Positions 63,701 through 64,000 of a stretch of 64,000 bases of DNA are shown here, one piece after another. A model generated the notes under the pieces. The model saw only the letters and a program-made list of their open reading frames with translations, did not search any database and was not told the origin of the DNA. The DNA comes from Psoroptes ovis (Eukaryota > Arthropoda > Arachnida > Sarcoptiformes > Psoroptidae), in assembly GCA_002943765.1 (NCBI GenBank), contig PQWQ01000003.1, positions 1,364,001-1,428,000 of the forward strand, written 5' to 3'. The position numbers and the translations under genes are program-made. Each line of letters begins with the position of its first letter. Position 1 is the stretch's first letter.

Positions 63701-64000
63701 TCTATACACTTAATGAATTAGTGCAGGACATTTTTCGTATCGTGTGTAACCATCGTGGCCATATTTGTCTGAAATGGACAAGGTCGCACTGTGGCAACTT
63801 TGGTAATGATCTAGCTGATAAGTTTGCCAAGGTTGCTGCAGTCGACCTTTCGGATGTTTTTTACACCCGAGTGCCCATGATGACACTATGCCAAGCGTCG
63901 AAGTTGGACATACTGAATCTTTGGAATCAGAGATGGACGGAGACTGCTGATGGCCACACGACGAAATTGTTCTTTCCAACAGTTGGATCGCGAATCAATA
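60751..64000 (+). CDS. Retrotransposon ORF2: endonuclease, reverse transcriptase, RNase H (open to window edge)
   Basis: ORF2 nicks target DNA and copies the element RNA at the nick. It starts at ATG 60751 and is open for 1083 codons to the edge. APE endonuclease (residues 1-215): Asn14, Glu41 (IQEPHV), Asp134 and Asn136 (SGDFNSHNRVWG), Asp208-His209 (SGSDHNLISF), all catalytic positions present. Reverse transcriptase (about 430-780): YRPISLLPVMGKIFE, SLDISGAFDSARYD, GTPQGGKLSPLLWN and the active-site FADD at 663-666 (A-D-D form). RNase H (about 905-1040): TDGS with Asp909, QAELLAIRNAL, ITDSMSAIWAL, KWTRSHCGNFGNDLADKFAK. The stop codon and the C-terminal zinc finger lie outside the window. 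Codon use is less A+T-biased than in neighbouring host genes. Confidence 0.95.
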   Translation, partial: MDTSQTNIKILTQNLQHSYKSTLMFLTNATLLKSSLFCIQEPHVSFPAGFSGFNSVYHPVKPKCAIVSSYDIFKIDQFTNSNCACCLVNCSVPFILCCVYFSKNEEISSLKNHLENLEKLVISYSKYPIVISGDFNSHNRVWGGNFNDERGLVVLNFTCRLNFIILNDGKMTFDNSRHQSAIDLTVINQRAINYVSNWKVEDLVSGSDHNLISFIFDTIPPIKSYYLTRKYNTKCIDWSEFNEQISILSYFDDNAKTLNSNIDIENFVNDLMNTICAICDDCLPILKPTSKTKLSQDLKMKLSLLKNLRRRYQRQRCPVNRALWRARYLTCVNDFKNLLEKTRIDDCRNYLNQIDRYNVWRKLYHHCKNQLSINQTLKTIQRDDTTWCVSINETATYLLNKMFPDMNNDNNSIVHHHYIINCNKKDFCITKNEVDTAVNMEKDNKSPGFDAISANIVKQIHYKYPFLLLNLFNKCFAFGVFPKYWKKATIKLIPKNNGSGYKSYRPISLLPVMGKIFENILKCRLMHHLIVNHYLSYNQFGFLPQQGAELALKNLISQINDINDRNNYGYIVSLDISGAFDSARYDIILYRLREFNVPSNLYAIIHNYFCDRTIELSLMNQSFTKMATGGTPQGGKLSPLLWNVLIDDLLKMSLPRGCHLQAFADDCILICQHPIQELAADLTNSLLSIIAEWGLNNGLSFNPAKTKCMIISRHRNLASFPIIMNSRSIDLVPCLKILGLMIDSKLTWANHIDYIETKSMKMFNCIKKKFGPRWGLSYDVLRTIYVRAIEPMIVYACPVWNSVLSSRTKRGKLLSLQRRFAVGMIRASRTVSLQASLIIANLIPVDLVIKLRSDVFRIKSDAYLREQYEFPIRFKDSIHPALVQSFFIERIDAELEFCTDSHSCTIFTDGSRSEDLVGCSFVVFNDENCIPSVIQCFRLGAGCSVFQAELLAIRNALVWIIENGIVDAQIITDSMSAIWALHNIYTLNELVQDIFRIVCNHRGHICLKWTRSHCGNFGNDLADKFAKVAAVDLSDVFYTRVPMMTLCQASKLDILNLWNQRWTETADGHTTKLFFPTVGSRIN

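Larger units (their letters stand above)
59763..64000 (+). mobile_element. Non-LTR retrotransposon, I/R1/LOA-like, right end beyond the window
   Basis: Two overlapping frames are in the order and spacing of R1/I-group elements: ORF1 with CCHC zinc knuckles, and ORF2 with APE-type endonuclease, reverse transcriptase and RNase H. ORF2 begins with ATGGATACTAG, overlapping the ORF1 stop by 11 bases in the +1 frame. The presence of RNase H argues for I/LOA-type or RNase H-bearing R1 relatives rather than Jockey. Neither frame has a stop or frameshift over 4 kb, so the copy is young or recently active. The 5' end is uncertain: ORF1 has no ATG at its apparent start, and an ORF2-tail-like fragment directly precedes it. 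The left boundary given is approximate. Confidence 0.9.

Overview
The window looks like nuclear DNA of an arthropod, most likely an acariform (astigmatan) mite. The DNA is roughly three-quarters A+T. Introns in the small genes are only 56-113 bases with GT..AG ends. The recognisable proteins are arthropod types: a delta/epsilon-like glutathione S-transferase, an Hrb27C/DAZAP1-type hnRNP, an ENL/AF9 (ear) YEATS protein and a cathepsin D. Asn, Ser and Gln homopolymers are frequent inside coding exons. The mite assignment is inference from style and was not checked by any search.

Layout. 1-784 (+) is the 3' part of a GST gene. It ends tail-to-tail, with a 12-base overlap, against a two-exon gene on the minus strand (773-1371) that carries an eIF4E-binding-type motif. 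1861-2568 (-) is an unidentified charged, low-complexity reading frame split by one in-frame TAA. 2928-3894 (-) and 11569-13025 (-) are two paralogous secreted proteins. Each has a 15-base first coding exon, a signal peptide, a conserved RPVIQE(I/V) repeat block and a Gly-rich tail. Between and after them lie long stretches with no convincing gene (3895-11568 and 13026-25539).

25540-26811 (+) is a complete two-exon cathepsin D-like aspartic protease. It is convergent with a complete seven-exon Hrb27C/DAZAP1-type RNA-binding protein (27214-29768, minus). Upstream of the latter is a 147-residue orphan helix-turn-helix protein that resembles the DNA-binding half of a Tc1/mariner (IS630) transposase without its catalytic half (30779-31222, minus).

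The largest gene is an ENL/AF9 (ear) homologue, 38032-56089 (+). Seven coding exons can be joined in frame into about 1723 residues. It has an N-terminal YEATS domain whose acyl-lysine pocket residues are conserved at the same numbers as in human AF9, a very long Ser/Asn/Lys/Asp-rich middle, and a C-terminal ANC1-homology domain. Its introns hold in-frame open stretches that could be an alternative YEATS-only last exon (39184-39312) and an alternative first exon of a YEATS-less form (49579-50799).

The right end, 59763-64000 (+), is a non-LTR retrotransposon. It has a CCHC-type ORF1 and an ORF2 with APE endonuclease, reverse transcriptase and RNase H. ORF2 stays open to the window edge and every catalytic motif I looked for is present. 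Just upstream of ORF1 is a short frame resembling the C-terminal zinc-finger tail of such an ORF2, which suggests a junction between two element copies.
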